Origin: Clostridia bacterium
GTDB lineage: Bacteria > Bacillota > Clostridia > Oscillospirales > CAG-272
Reading direction: 5' to 3'
Assembly (NCBI GenBank): GCA_017451975.1
Contig: JAFTNI010000206.1
Location: forward strand, 1 to 5,038
DNA length: 5,038 nt
Below, piece by piece: positions 1-5,038 of the stretch. Within the stretch, counting starts at the first letter, position 1. The number at the start of each line of letters is the position of its first letter. The position numbers and the translations under genes are program-made. The notes beneath the pieces were generated by a model. That model worked only from the letters and a program-made list of their open reading frames with translations, ran no database searches and was not told the DNA's origin.

Positions 1-333
1 GTTTCTGTAAATGTTCCTGCAGCGACCAGTATGAGTAATGAGGTTTTCTGTGATTGCTCTGAACTGGTTTCTATCACGTTGTCGGGAGTGACTGAATTAT
101 TAACATATGGTGGTTTCGCAGGGTGCACGAAGCTTGAAAACATCACATTAGGCTCTGTTATCACAAAAGTCAATGTAAATCTGTTTGATGGTGAAGCCCT
201 TTCTTCTAATATTACCCTCACACTGCATCCCGATCAGGCAAATGCCGAGGGCGATCTGAAAGCAACGGCAGGTACAAATGTTGAGTGGGCAGGCTTCACT
301 TGGAAAGAAGTGAAATTCTCTGCGACAGAGTAA
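1..333 (+). CDS. BspA-like leucine-rich-repeat protein, C-terminal fragment (5' end outside window)
   Basis: The frame is open from base 1 to the TAA at 331-333, giving the last 110 residues of a larger protein; the ATG at 31 is internal to the repeats and is not a credible start. Three repeat units with a 23-residue period are visible: Phe at fragment residues 16, 39 and 62, followed in the first two by an FxxC(S/T)xLxxITL pattern. This is the LRR_5/BspA (Treponema pallidum-type) leucine-rich repeat found in secreted or surface proteins of host-associated bacteria, where it usually mediates binding. The last 45 or so residues leave the repeat pattern and form a short tail ending WKEVKF plus four residues. 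The tail has no LPxTG motif, membrane segment or other visible anchor, so attachment, if any, must lie upstream of the window. It is separated from the nad operon by a terminator and is functionally unrelated. The family call is good; the binding partner cannot be guessed. Confidence 0.8.
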   Translation, partial: VSVNVPAATSMSNEVFCDCSELVSITLSGVTELLTYGGFAGCTKLENITLGSVITKVNVNLFDGEALSSNITLTLHPDQANAEGDLKATAGTNVEWAGFTWKEVKFSATE

Positions 334-350
334 AACAACCAAAACCAAAC

Positions 351-389
351 AAAAAGAGCCTGCGCATTTTTGCACGCAGGCTCTTTTTT
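351..389 (+). terminator. Rho-independent terminator after the LRR gene, probably bidirectional
   Basis: A perfect 14-bp inverted repeat (351-364 with 375-388) encloses a 10-nt loop (365-374). The GC-rich core GAGCCTGCG pairs with CGCAGGCTC and is followed by T6. The left arm begins with A5, so the minus-strand transcript would also end in a U run. It lies 17 nt after the LRR stop codon and isolates that gene from the nad operon promoters. Confidence 0.93.
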
Positions 390-446
390 GAAATTTATAC
401 ATCGGAGCTTTTTGCGGAAATTTTATAATAAAAAATTACTTATATG

Positions 447-475
447 ATGACATCCTTGCTTTTTTGTGATATAAT
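447..475 (+). promoter_or_regulatory. Candidate upstream sigma-A promoter (P1) of the nad operon
   Basis: ATGACA (447-452) matches the -35 consensus at five of six positions. It is followed by a 17-bp spacer and a perfect TATAAT (470-475), preceded by a TGn extended -10 (467-469). Transcription would start near 482 and give a leader of about 100 nt before nadA. The surroundings are very A+T-rich, where chance -10 matches are common, but correct spacing plus extended -10 plus -35 is better than chance. It lies outside the palindrome at 529-538. Confidence 0.5.
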
Positions 476-519
476 TATAAATAAATATCGTTTGATTTTT
501 CAAAAACTTTACAGTGAAC

Positions 520-548
520 TTGACAGATGACAATTGTCGTGGTATAAT
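520..548 (+). promoter_or_regulatory. Consensus sigma-A promoter (P2) of the nadABC-niaR operon
   Basis: TTGACA (520-525), a 17-bp spacer and TATAAT (543-548) form a perfect consensus promoter, further strengthened by a TGn extended -10 (540-542). The start site should fall near 554-556, giving a leader of about 30 nt before the nadA ATG, too short for a riboswitch. So strong a promoter ahead of a biosynthetic operon suggests that expression is limited by repression, which fits the palindrome lying inside the spacer. Confidence 0.92.
529..538. promoter_or_regulatory. Palindrome in the P2 spacer, candidate NiaR operator
   Basis: GACAATTGTC is a perfect 10-bp palindrome lying wholly between the -35 and -10 of P2. 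One mismatch out, A527 and T540 also pair. An additional GACA at 522-525, overlapping the -35, gives a wider GACA-N9-TGTC alternative. A repressor bound here would block RNA polymerase. The operon encodes its own NiaR repressor, so NiaR is the natural candidate. The palindrome is seen directly; its assignment to NiaR is inference, since I cannot check it against the published NiaR motif here. Confidence 0.5.
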
Positions 549-574
549 AGTAAACAACAAATCCTATTTATCAC

Positions 575-581
575 GAGGTGA
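575..581 (+). promoter_or_regulatory. Ribosome binding site that decides the nadA start
   Basis: GAGGTGA is complementary to the 16S rRNA 3' end. The GAGG core lies 5 nt before the ATG at 584. The in-frame GTG at 578-580 falls inside this site, so it cannot be the start. Confidence 0.85.
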
Positions 582-583
582 AT

Positions 584-1495
584 ATGAAATCTCAAGTTGA
601 AAAAGAAATTTTAAAGCTGAAAGAAGAGAAGAACGCCGTGATCCTTGCACATTACTATGCGCCCGATGAGGTACAGGAAATTGCAGATTACGTTGGAGAT
701 TCCTTCTACCTTGCAAAGGTTGCCAAGAAAAGCACGGCAGAAATTATTGTTTTCTGCGGTGTGAGCTTTATGGGCGAAAGCGCAAAAATTCTGAACCCCG
801 AAAAAAAGGTGCTTATGCCCGACCTTACGGCAGATTGCCCCATGGCTCATATGGTGGCCGAGGGAAAGATTGAGGAGATGCGCGAAAAATACGATGACCT
901 TGCCGTTGTTTGCTATATCAATTCCACGGCAGAGCTCAAGGCAAAGAGCGACGTTTGCGTTACTTCCTCAAACGCGGTTTCTATCGTGAAGGCGCTTCCG
1001 AATAAAAATATATTTTTTATTCCCGATAAAAACCTTGGTGCCTTCGTTGCGGCGCAAGTCCCCGAAAAGAATATTATTCTCAACGACGGATATTGCCCCA
1101 TACACGCCGCTATCAGTGCACAAGAGGTGAAAGCAGAAAAGATGTGCCACCCCGGCGCGCTCGTTCTTACCCACCCCGAATGCGAGGCGGAAATCCTTGC
1201 TATCTCCGATTATATCGGCAGTACGGCTGAAATTATCGCCTATGCAAAGGAAAGCCCGTGCGCTGAATTCATCATCTGCACGGAGGACGGCGTGGAATTC
1301 AAGCTTCGCTATGACAATGCGGGAAAGAAATTCTATTTTCCCAAGACCAGACCTTGTTGTGCGGATATGAAGCTCAACACGCTCGAAAAGCTGCTTCACG
1401 CACTTGAAAGCGAGGAAAATGAAGTTTTGGTTGATGCACAACTCAGCGAAGCAGCAATAGCCCCACTTGAGAAAATGCTTGAGCTTGCGAGGTGA
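584..1495 (+). CDS. nadA: Quinolinate synthase NadA
   Basis: NadA condenses iminoaspartate, supplied by NadB, with dihydroxyacetone phosphate to form quinolinate, the second step of de novo NAD synthesis in the cytoplasm. The enzyme carries an oxygen-sensitive [4Fe-4S] cluster. The 303-residue product matches the usual length of the short NadA class (about 300). The three expected cluster cysteines are present and in context: Cys85 (TADCPMA), Cys171 (GYCPIH) and Cys259 (CCADMK). Other family signatures are HYY at 23-25, VGDS at 37-40, YINST at 111-115, HPEC at 197-200 and the GST at 212-214. The start is ATG 584, because the nearby in-frame GTG lies within the ribosome binding site. It is the first gene of the operon, with its promoter directly upstream, and its TGA sits inside the nadB ribosome binding site. 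Nothing is missing; Cys258 next to the ligand Cys259 is a minor variation. Confidence 0.97.
   Translation: MKSQVEKEILKLKEEKNAVILAHYYAPDEVQEIADYVGDSFYLAKVAKKSTAEIIVFCGVSFMGESAKILNPEKKVLMPDLTADCPMAHMVAEGKIEEMREKYDDLAVVCYINSTAELKAKSDVCVTSSNAVSIVKALPNKNIFFIPDKNLGAFVAAQVPEKNIILNDGYCPIHAAISAQEVKAEKMCHPGALVLTHPECEAEILAISDYIGSTAEIIAYAKESPCAEFIICTEDGVEFKLRYDNAGKKFYFPKTRPCCADMKLNTLEKLLHALESEENEVLVDAQLSEAAIAPLEKMLELAR
1489..1495 (+). promoter_or_regulatory. nadB ribosome binding site overlapping the nadA stop codon
   Basis: GAGGTGA again, the same heptamer as before nadA. It contains the nadA TGA (1493-1495) and lies 4 nt before the ATG at 1500. This selects ATG 1500 over the upstream in-frame TTG at 1467 and implies that ribosomes ending nadA can reinitiate on nadB. 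Confidence 0.85.
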
Positions 1496-1499
1496 GAAA

Positions 1500-2774
1500 A
1501 TGAAAACAGATATTTTGATAGTAGGCAGCGGTGTTGCAGGGCTTTACTGCGCGTTGAACTTGCCCAAAGAAAAGAAAGTTATAGTAGTAACAAAAAATAA
1601 AGCAAGAAGAAGCGATTCTTTTCTCGCGCAAGGCGGAATTTGCGTTCTGCGCGACGAGAACGATTACGACGCTTTTTACGAAGACACGCTGAAGGCGGGG
1701 CACTACGAAAACAACCCCGACTCCGTGCATATTATGATACACTCCTCCCAAGAGGTTATTGCCGACCTTGTGACGTTTGGTGTCCGTTTCGAGAAGAACG
1801 GCGAGAAATTTACATATACAAGGGAAGGCGCACACTCAAGACCCCGTATTCTTTTTCACGAGGACGAAACGGGTAAAGAGATAACCTCACATCTTCTTGA
1901 AACGGCGAGAAGCCGAGAAAATATTACCATTATAGAAAACTACACGATGGTAGACCTTATATGTGAGAAGAACGAATGCCACGGTATTATCGGTCACGAT
2001 GAAAACGGTACGTATTCTGCGATAGAGGCAGATTATACCGTGCTTGCCACGGGCGGTATAGGCGGAATATTTGAACATTCCACAAACTATAAGCACCTTA
2101 CGGGCGATGCCATAGCGCTTGCGCTCAAATACGGCATAAAGCTTCAGCATATCGACTATATTCAGATTCACCCCACCACGCTTTACACCGAAAAGGAAGG
2201 GCGAGAATTTCTTATTTCCGAATCGGTGCGCGGAGAGGGCGCTATTTTGCTTAACTCAAAGGGCGAGCGCTTTGTAAACGAGCTTTTGCCCCGCGACGTT
2301 GTGGCTAATGCTATTTTTGCGGAAATGAAAAAAGAGGGCACAAAGCACGTTTGGCTTTCGCTTGCCCCCATTCCCGAGGAAGAGATAAAAGCTCATTTCC
2401 CGAATATTTATCAGCGTTGCCTTGAAGAGGGATACGACGTTACGAAAGAGCCCATTCCCGTTGTTCCTTCCCAGCACTATTTTATGGGCGGCATAGATGT
2501 TGACAGATACAGCAAAACTTCCATGGAGCGTCTTTTTGCTGCGGGAGAAACCGCCTGCAACGGTGTTCACGGCAGAAACCGCTTGGCAAGCAATTCGCTG
2601 CTGGAAAGCCTGGTGTTTGCAAAACGCGCCGCAAAGCGAATTATGGAAGAATACACGGAAATAAGCACCGATAAAGAAATCGTAATAGATGAATCTGCAT
2701 ATACAAACTACAAAGAAGAATATAAAGAAGCCGTTCTCGCGGCTATCGAAAGGGAGAGAAAAAGCCATGAATAA
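1500..2774 (+). CDS. nadB: L-aspartate oxidase NadB, short form
   Basis: This FAD enzyme oxidises L-aspartate to iminoaspartate, the substrate of NadA; in anaerobes fumarate can serve as electron acceptor. It belongs to the succinate dehydrogenase/fumarate reductase flavoprotein family. Visible landmarks are the N-terminal dinucleotide-binding GSGVAG (9-14), AQGGI (43-47), REGAHS (108-113), the second FAD contact ATGGIGG (183-189), and catalytic-region elements His224 (QIHPTT), Arg265 (PRDVV), His326 (QHYFMGG) and Arg361 within the GRNRLASNSL block (358-367). At 424 residues it is about 110 shorter than E. coli NadB (about 540). Only 63 residues follow Arg361, so the C-terminal helical domain is largely absent while the FAD and capping domains look complete. 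I believe short NadB forms occur in Clostridia, so this is not read as decay. The gene starts 4 nt after nadA and overlaps nadC by 8 nt. Confidence 0.95.
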   Translation: MKTDILIVGSGVAGLYCALNLPKEKKVIVVTKNKARRSDSFLAQGGICVLRDENDYDAFYEDTLKAGHYENNPDSVHIMIHSSQEVIADLVTFGVRFEKNGEKFTYTREGAHSRPRILFHEDETGKEITSHLLETARSRENITIIENYTMVDLICEKNECHGIIGHDENGTYSAIEADYTVLATGGIGGIFEHSTNYKHLTGDAIALALKYGIKLQHIDYIQIHPTTLYTEKEGREFLISESVRGEGAILLNSKGERFVNELLPRDVVANAIFAEMKKEGTKHVWLSLAPIPEEEIKAHFPNIYQRCLEEGYDVTKEPIPVVPSQHYFMGGIDVDRYSKTSMERLFAAGETACNGVHGRNRLASNSLLESLVFAKRAAKRIMEEYTEISTDKEIVIDESAYTNYKEEYKEAVLAAIERERKSHE

Positions 2775-3618
2775 TATAACAATGAAAATGAACGCAGACG
2801 AACTTATAATGCAGGCTCTGCGCGAAGATATAACAAGCGAGGATATTACCACAAATTCCGTAATGCGCCATTATCAGGCGGGTGAGGTAGACCTTATCTG
2901 CAAGCAAGACGGCGTTATTGCGGGCCTTGGCGTATTCAAAAGAGTTTTTGAACTTCTTGATGAAAAAACAGAAGTTATTTTCTACTGCCAAGACGGCGAC
3001 AACGTAAAAAAAGGCGAAAAAATAGGTCTTGTGCGCGGTGATATACGCGTGCTTCTTTCCGGTGAGAGAACGGCGCTCAACTACCTTCAGAGAATGAGCG
3101 GTATTGCTACCTACACAAGAGAGATAGCAAAGCTTTTTGAGGGCACGAAAACAAAGCTCCTCGATACGAGAAAGACAACGCCAAATATGCGTATTTTTGA
3201 AAAATACTCTGTAAAAGTAGGCGGCGGATATAACCACAGATATAACTTAAGCGACGGTATCCTTCTGAAGGATAACCACATCGGCGCCGCAGGCGGTGTT
3301 AAGGAAGCTATAATGATGGCGAAGGAATACGCGCCGTTCGTTCGCAAAATTGAAATTGAGGTTGAAAACCTCGATATGCTCGCCCAAGCTCTTGAAGCTG
3401 GCGCAGATATTATAATGCTCGACAATATGAGCGTAGAGGATATGAGAAAGGCTGTTGAGCTTTGCCGCGGCAAAGCGGAAACGGAATGCAGCGGAAACGT
3501 TACGAGAGAGAACGTAGCTAGACTCGTAGATATCGGGGTAGACTATGTTTCCAGCGGCGCGCTTACGCATTCTTCCCCCATTCTCGACCTTTCGCTTAAA
3601 AATTTACACGCAATTTAA
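2767..3618 (+). CDS. nadC: Nicotinate-nucleotide pyrophosphorylase (quinolinate phosphoribosyltransferase) NadC
   Basis: NadC transfers the phosphoribosyl group of PRPP to quinolinate with loss of CO2, forming nicotinate mononucleotide and completing the de novo branch encoded here. The 283-residue length is typical. Order of landmarks: N-terminal sandwich domain ending near residue 115 with Glu100-Arg101, then the barrel with DTRKT (133-137), GGGYNHR (152-158), LKDNH (167-171), the acidic EIEVE (196-200), LDN (218-220), and the phosphate-binding SGN (242-244) and SSG (262-264). These contain the basic residues expected to bind quinolinate (Arg101, Arg135, Lys136, His157, Arg158, Lys168). The start is ATG 2767, which overlaps the end of nadB by 8 nt; GGGAG at 2752-2756 lies 10 nt upstream. 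In-frame ATGs at 2782 and 2788 have no comparable site. The overlap suggests translational coupling with nadB. Confidence 0.96.
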   Translation: MNNITMKMNADELIMQALREDITSEDITTNSVMRHYQAGEVDLICKQDGVIAGLGVFKRVFELLDEKTEVIFYCQDGDNVKKGEKIGLVRGDIRVLLSGERTALNYLQRMSGIATYTREIAKLFEGTKTKLLDTRKTTPNMRIFEKYSVKVGGGYNHRYNLSDGILLKDNHIGAAGGVKEAIMMAKEYAPFVRKIEIEVENLDMLAQALEAGADIIMLDNMSVEDMRKAVELCRGKAETECSGNVTRENVARLVDIGVDYVSSGALTHSSPILDLSLKNLHAI

Positions 3619-3640
3619 TAAGTGATATAAGGAGAAAATC

Positions 3641-4153
3641 ATGAAAGTAGCCGAAAGAAGAAAAGCAATCGTAAACCTTTTATTATCTGCCGAGGAACCC
3701 ATTTCGGGGGCGGAGCTTGCAGGGAAATTTGGCATATCGCGCCAGATTATCGTACAGGATATCACCGTGCTGAAAGGAACGGGGTACGAAATACTTTCTA
3801 CCAATCAAGGCTACGTCATGCAGAAATCCCCCTTGAAGGAAAGAGTTTTCAAGGTTCGCCACACTACGGCGGAAACCGAAGACGAGCTTTCCTGCATAGT
3901 TGACCTCGGCGGAACGGTGGTCGACGTGTTCGTATGGCACAAGGTATACGGTAAAATAGAAGCGGGGCTGAACATTTTTTCGCGCTTACATATAAAGCAA
4001 TTTCTCGAGGGCGTGAGAACGGGGCAGTCTACCGAGCTTATGCACGTAACGGGCGGATATCATTACCATACGGTGCGTGCGGAAAATGAAGCGACGCTTG
4101 ACCGTATAGAAAACGCGCTTAACGAAAGACACTACATCGTTCCCGAAATATGA
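3641..4153 (+). CDS. niaR: NiaR (YrxA) family nicotinate-responsive transcriptional repressor of NAD genes
   Basis: The 170-residue protein has the two-domain NiaR/YrxA layout. An N-terminal winged helix of the HTH_11 (BirA-like) type spans residues 4-60, with recognition-helix region GISRQIIVQDI (31-41). The C-terminal 3H domain, named for conserved histidines, spans about 70-168. His74, Glu82, His141 and His143 are present; as I recall, the Thermotoga maritima homologue TM1602 binds metal through His79, Glu87, His146 and His148, so all four positions match with a constant shift of five. Family members bind nicotinic acid and repress NAD synthesis or niacin uptake genes. AAGGAG (3629-3634) lies 6 nt before the ATG, and the gene begins 22 nt after nadC without its own visible promoter, so it is co-transcribed with its probable targets. 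This predicts autoregulation through the palindrome at 529-538. Confidence 0.93.
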   Translation: MKVAERRKAIVNLLLSAEEPISGAELAGKFGISRQIIVQDITVLKGTGYEILSTNQGYVMQKSPLKERVFKVRHTTAETEDELSCIVDLGGTVVDVFVWHKVYGKIEAGLNIFSRLHIKQFLEGVRTGQSTELMHVTGGYHYHTVRAENEATLDRIENALNERHYIVPEI

Positions 4154-4168
4154 GGGAGGCAAGCGCTT

Positions 4169-4762
4169 ATGGATAAAGAACGCTTTGAAAAACAGTTAGC
4201 TTTCATTCTGGAAGCCGATAAAGAGAAAAATATACTGCGCCAAACACATATAACGGGTTATGCAAGGCGCGAAAACGATGCTGAGCATGCCTGGCATATG
4301 GCAATGATGATATACCTTCTGAAGGAATATTCCAACGAGGAATTCGACGTTGCCAAGGCTATGATGATGGCGCTTATCCACGATATTGTAGAAATAGATG
4401 CGGGCGATACATACGCCTACGACACGGCGGCTCTGGAAACGCAAAAGGAGCGAGAGGAGCGCGCCGCCGAGCGTATTTACGGATTGCTTCCCGACGACCA
4501 GCGCGACGAGCTTCGCGCGCTTTTCGATGAGTTTGAGGCAGGCGAAACCCCCGAGGCACGTTTTGCCAAAACGATGGATAATTTCCAACCTCTTTTGCTC
4601 AATGATTCCAACGGCGGCGCCGATTGGCGCGAGCATAAGGTAATAAAATCGAAGGTAGTGGGCAGGCAGCAAAGAAATATTCTCGGCTCAAAAGAAATAT
4701 GGGAATATACAAGCGCGCTTATAGATGAAAACGTGAAAAAGGGAAATATCAAGGATGAATAA
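4169..4762 (+). CDS. HD-domain hydrolase of the HD_3 (YfbR/HDDC2-like) family, possible nucleotide phosphatase
   Basis: The 197-residue protein has a complete metal-dependent HD hydrolase centre: His40 in AEHAWHMA (38-45), His71-Asp72 in LIHDIVEIDAGD (69-80) with Glu75, and Asp137 in AKTMDN (133-138). The lead-in with Arg24 and RREN (33-36) is typical of the HD_3/HDDC2 group. E. coli YfbR of this group is a deoxyribonucleoside 5'-monophosphatase, but many bacterial members are uncharacterised, so only a phosphohydrolase role is safe. An Arg/Glu-rich, probably helical segment covers about 92-124. No signal peptide or membrane segment is seen. GGAGG (4155-4159) lies 9 nt before the ATG, and the gene starts 15 nt after niaR and is followed at once by a terminator, so it is the last gene of the NAD operon. 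That placement hints at action on a pyridine mononucleotide such as NaMN or NMN, but this is inference. It lacks resemblance to YqeK, the HD protein often next to nadD. Confidence 0.87.
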   Translation: MDKERFEKQLAFILEADKEKNILRQTHITGYARRENDAEHAWHMAMMIYLLKEYSNEEFDVAKAMMMALIHDIVEIDAGDTYAYDTAALETQKEREERAAERIYGLLPDDQRDELRALFDEFEAGETPEARFAKTMDNFQPLLLNDSNGGADWREHKVIKSKVVGRQQRNILGSKEIWEYTSALIDENVKKGNIKDE

Positions 4763-4764
4763 AG

Positions 4765-4799
4765 AAAAAACAGCCTGTTTAAAAACAGGTTGTTTTTTT
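4765..4799 (+). terminator. Rho-independent terminator of the nad operon
   Basis: A 15-bp stem (4765-4779 with 4784-4798) contains one G-U wobble and a 4-nt loop. The core CAGCCTGTT pairs with AACAGGTTG and ends in T7 (4793-4799). It begins 2 nt after the HD gene stop codon. The A-rich left arm would also give a U run on the opposite strand. Confidence 0.9.
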
Positions 4800-5038
4800 A
4801 ACGTATCACATCGTGTATTGATATATGGAAATATAAAATATCTCTGAAACCCATCTTTTTCAAACAAAATTGTTAACAAATTGTAAACAATAAAAATTTT
4901 TGCGTAAATCTGGCCTTTTTTTGCAACTGTATAGTAGAAAGCGCAAAATTTGATTTTTTGTGTTGTTTTACGGCGATTCCGAGGGGCTGTTGGGTATACA
5001 TACACGTTTGGGCGGCAACAAGGGGCGCGTGAAAAGCA
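4800..5038. other. Intergenic region after the nad operon, no supported gene
   Basis: Bases 4801-4970 are very A+T-rich (about 27% G+C by count) and hold a tandem 11-bp repeat (4869-4890), a poly-A/T palindrome (4892-4901) and two T runs (4915-4922, 4954-4959). TATAGT at 4930-4935 resembles a -10 but has no -35 at proper spacing. From about 4970 to the end G+C rises to about 59%. One plus-strand frame is open from the GTG at 4960 to the window edge (26 codons) but has no ribosome binding site. I could not assign a function to this stretch. Confidence 0.6.
4869..4890. repeat. Tandem direct repeat, 11-bp unit, two copies
   Basis: ATTGTTAACAA (4869-4879) is followed directly by ATTGTAAACAA (4880-4890), differing at one position. 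The first copy contains the perfect palindrome TTGTTAACAA. An 11-bp period places both copies on the same face of the helix. The TTAACA-N5-TAAACA reading (4873-4889) resembles the direct-repeat sites of PhoB/PhoP-type response regulators. In such A+T-rich DNA it could also be chance. Confidence 0.55.

Noticed and set aside
351..389. Start of a CRISPR or mobile-element inverted repeat
   Set aside because: It is a single hairpin with a T run right after a stop codon, with no repeated copies, transposase or target duplication. It is fully explained as a terminator.
578..580. GTG as the nadA start, adding two residues
   Set aside because: This GTG is part of the GAGGTGA ribosome binding site for ATG 584 and has no upstream site of its own.
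482..583. Possible NAD-sensing riboswitch in the nadA leader
   Set aside because: From the consensus promoter the leader is only about 30 nt. Even from the upstream promoter (about 100 nt) I see only a weak 5-bp hairpin at 491-504 and no conserved aptamer-like pairing or terminator before nadA.
968..1441. 157-codon open frame on the minus strand within nadA
   Set aside because: It is an antisense shadow of a well-conserved gene, with no promoter, ribosome binding site or family resemblance. The same applies to the minus-strand frames at 2256-2852, 2743-3237 and 4196-4672.
1467..1469. TTG as the nadB start, giving an 11-residue N-terminal extension
   Set aside because: The extension lies inside nadA, lacks a ribosome binding site, and would precede the FAD motif with non-family sequence. 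ATG 1500 has an ideal site.
4169..4762. YqeK-type Ap4A hydrolase, the HD protein commonly near nadD
   Set aside because: The motif context (RREN, AEHAW, LIHDIVEIDAGD, AKTMDN) is that of HD_3/HDDC2/YfbR proteins, not YqeK, and no nadD is present.
4869..4890. Rex operator (TTGTTAA-N4-TTAACAA)
   Set aside because: TTGTTAA at 4870-4876 is followed after 4 nt by TTGTAAA, not TTAACAA. The structure is a direct repeat rather than the inverted repeat Rex needs.
4688..5005. Minus-strand open frame of 105 codons across the terminator and downstream gap
   Set aside because: It runs through a terminator hairpin, A+T-rich non-coding DNA and the end of the HD gene. Its translation is low-complexity Phe/Ile/Lys/Tyr-rich with no recognisable domain.

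Overview
The window looks like chromosomal DNA from a low-to-moderate G+C Firmicute, most likely an anaerobic Clostridia member of the gut type. The reasons are strong GGAGG-type ribosome binding sites, tightly packed genes on one strand, A+T-rich intergenic DNA with consensus sigma-A promoters, a NiaR/YrxA-type repressor (known mainly from Firmicutes and Thermotogae), and a neighbouring BspA-type leucine-rich-repeat protein. No genus can be named from the sequence alone.

Layout. Bases 1-333 are the 3' end of a gene for a BspA-like leucine-rich-repeat protein, closed by a strong, probably bidirectional hairpin terminator (351-389). An A+T-rich gap follows with two sigma-A-type promoters in tandem. 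The downstream one (520-548) is a perfect TTGACA-17-TATAAT with an extended -10 and a perfect 10-bp palindrome inside its spacer. Five genes then run on the plus strand with gaps of at most 22 nt: nadA (584-1495), nadB (1500-2774), nadC (2767-3618), niaR (3641-4153) and an HD-domain hydrolase of the YfbR/HDDC2 (HD_3) type (4169-4762). A hairpin terminator (4765-4799) ends the operon. The last 240 bases hold no gene I can support. They contain a tandem 11-bp repeat (4869-4890) and an abrupt rise in G+C from about base 4970 to the window end.

How the genes work together. NadB oxidises L-aspartate to iminoaspartate, NadA condenses that with dihydroxyacetone phosphate to make quinolinate, and NadC converts quinolinate and PRPP into nicotinate mononucleotide (NaMN). 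This is the complete de novo branch from aspartate to NaMN; nadD and nadE, needed to reach NAD, are not here. NiaR is the nicotinate-responsive repressor of such operons, and the palindrome in the promoter is the obvious candidate operator, so the operon is probably autoregulated. The HD hydrolase is the only member without an assigned role in the pathway; a nucleotide phosphatase activity is the family-based guess.

Overall this is mostly ordinary, well-conserved metabolism. I found no convincing undescribed system. The points that merit a second look are the HD hydrolase in the NAD operon, the two-promoter/operator arrangement, the short NadB, and the unexplained structure in the last 240 bases.
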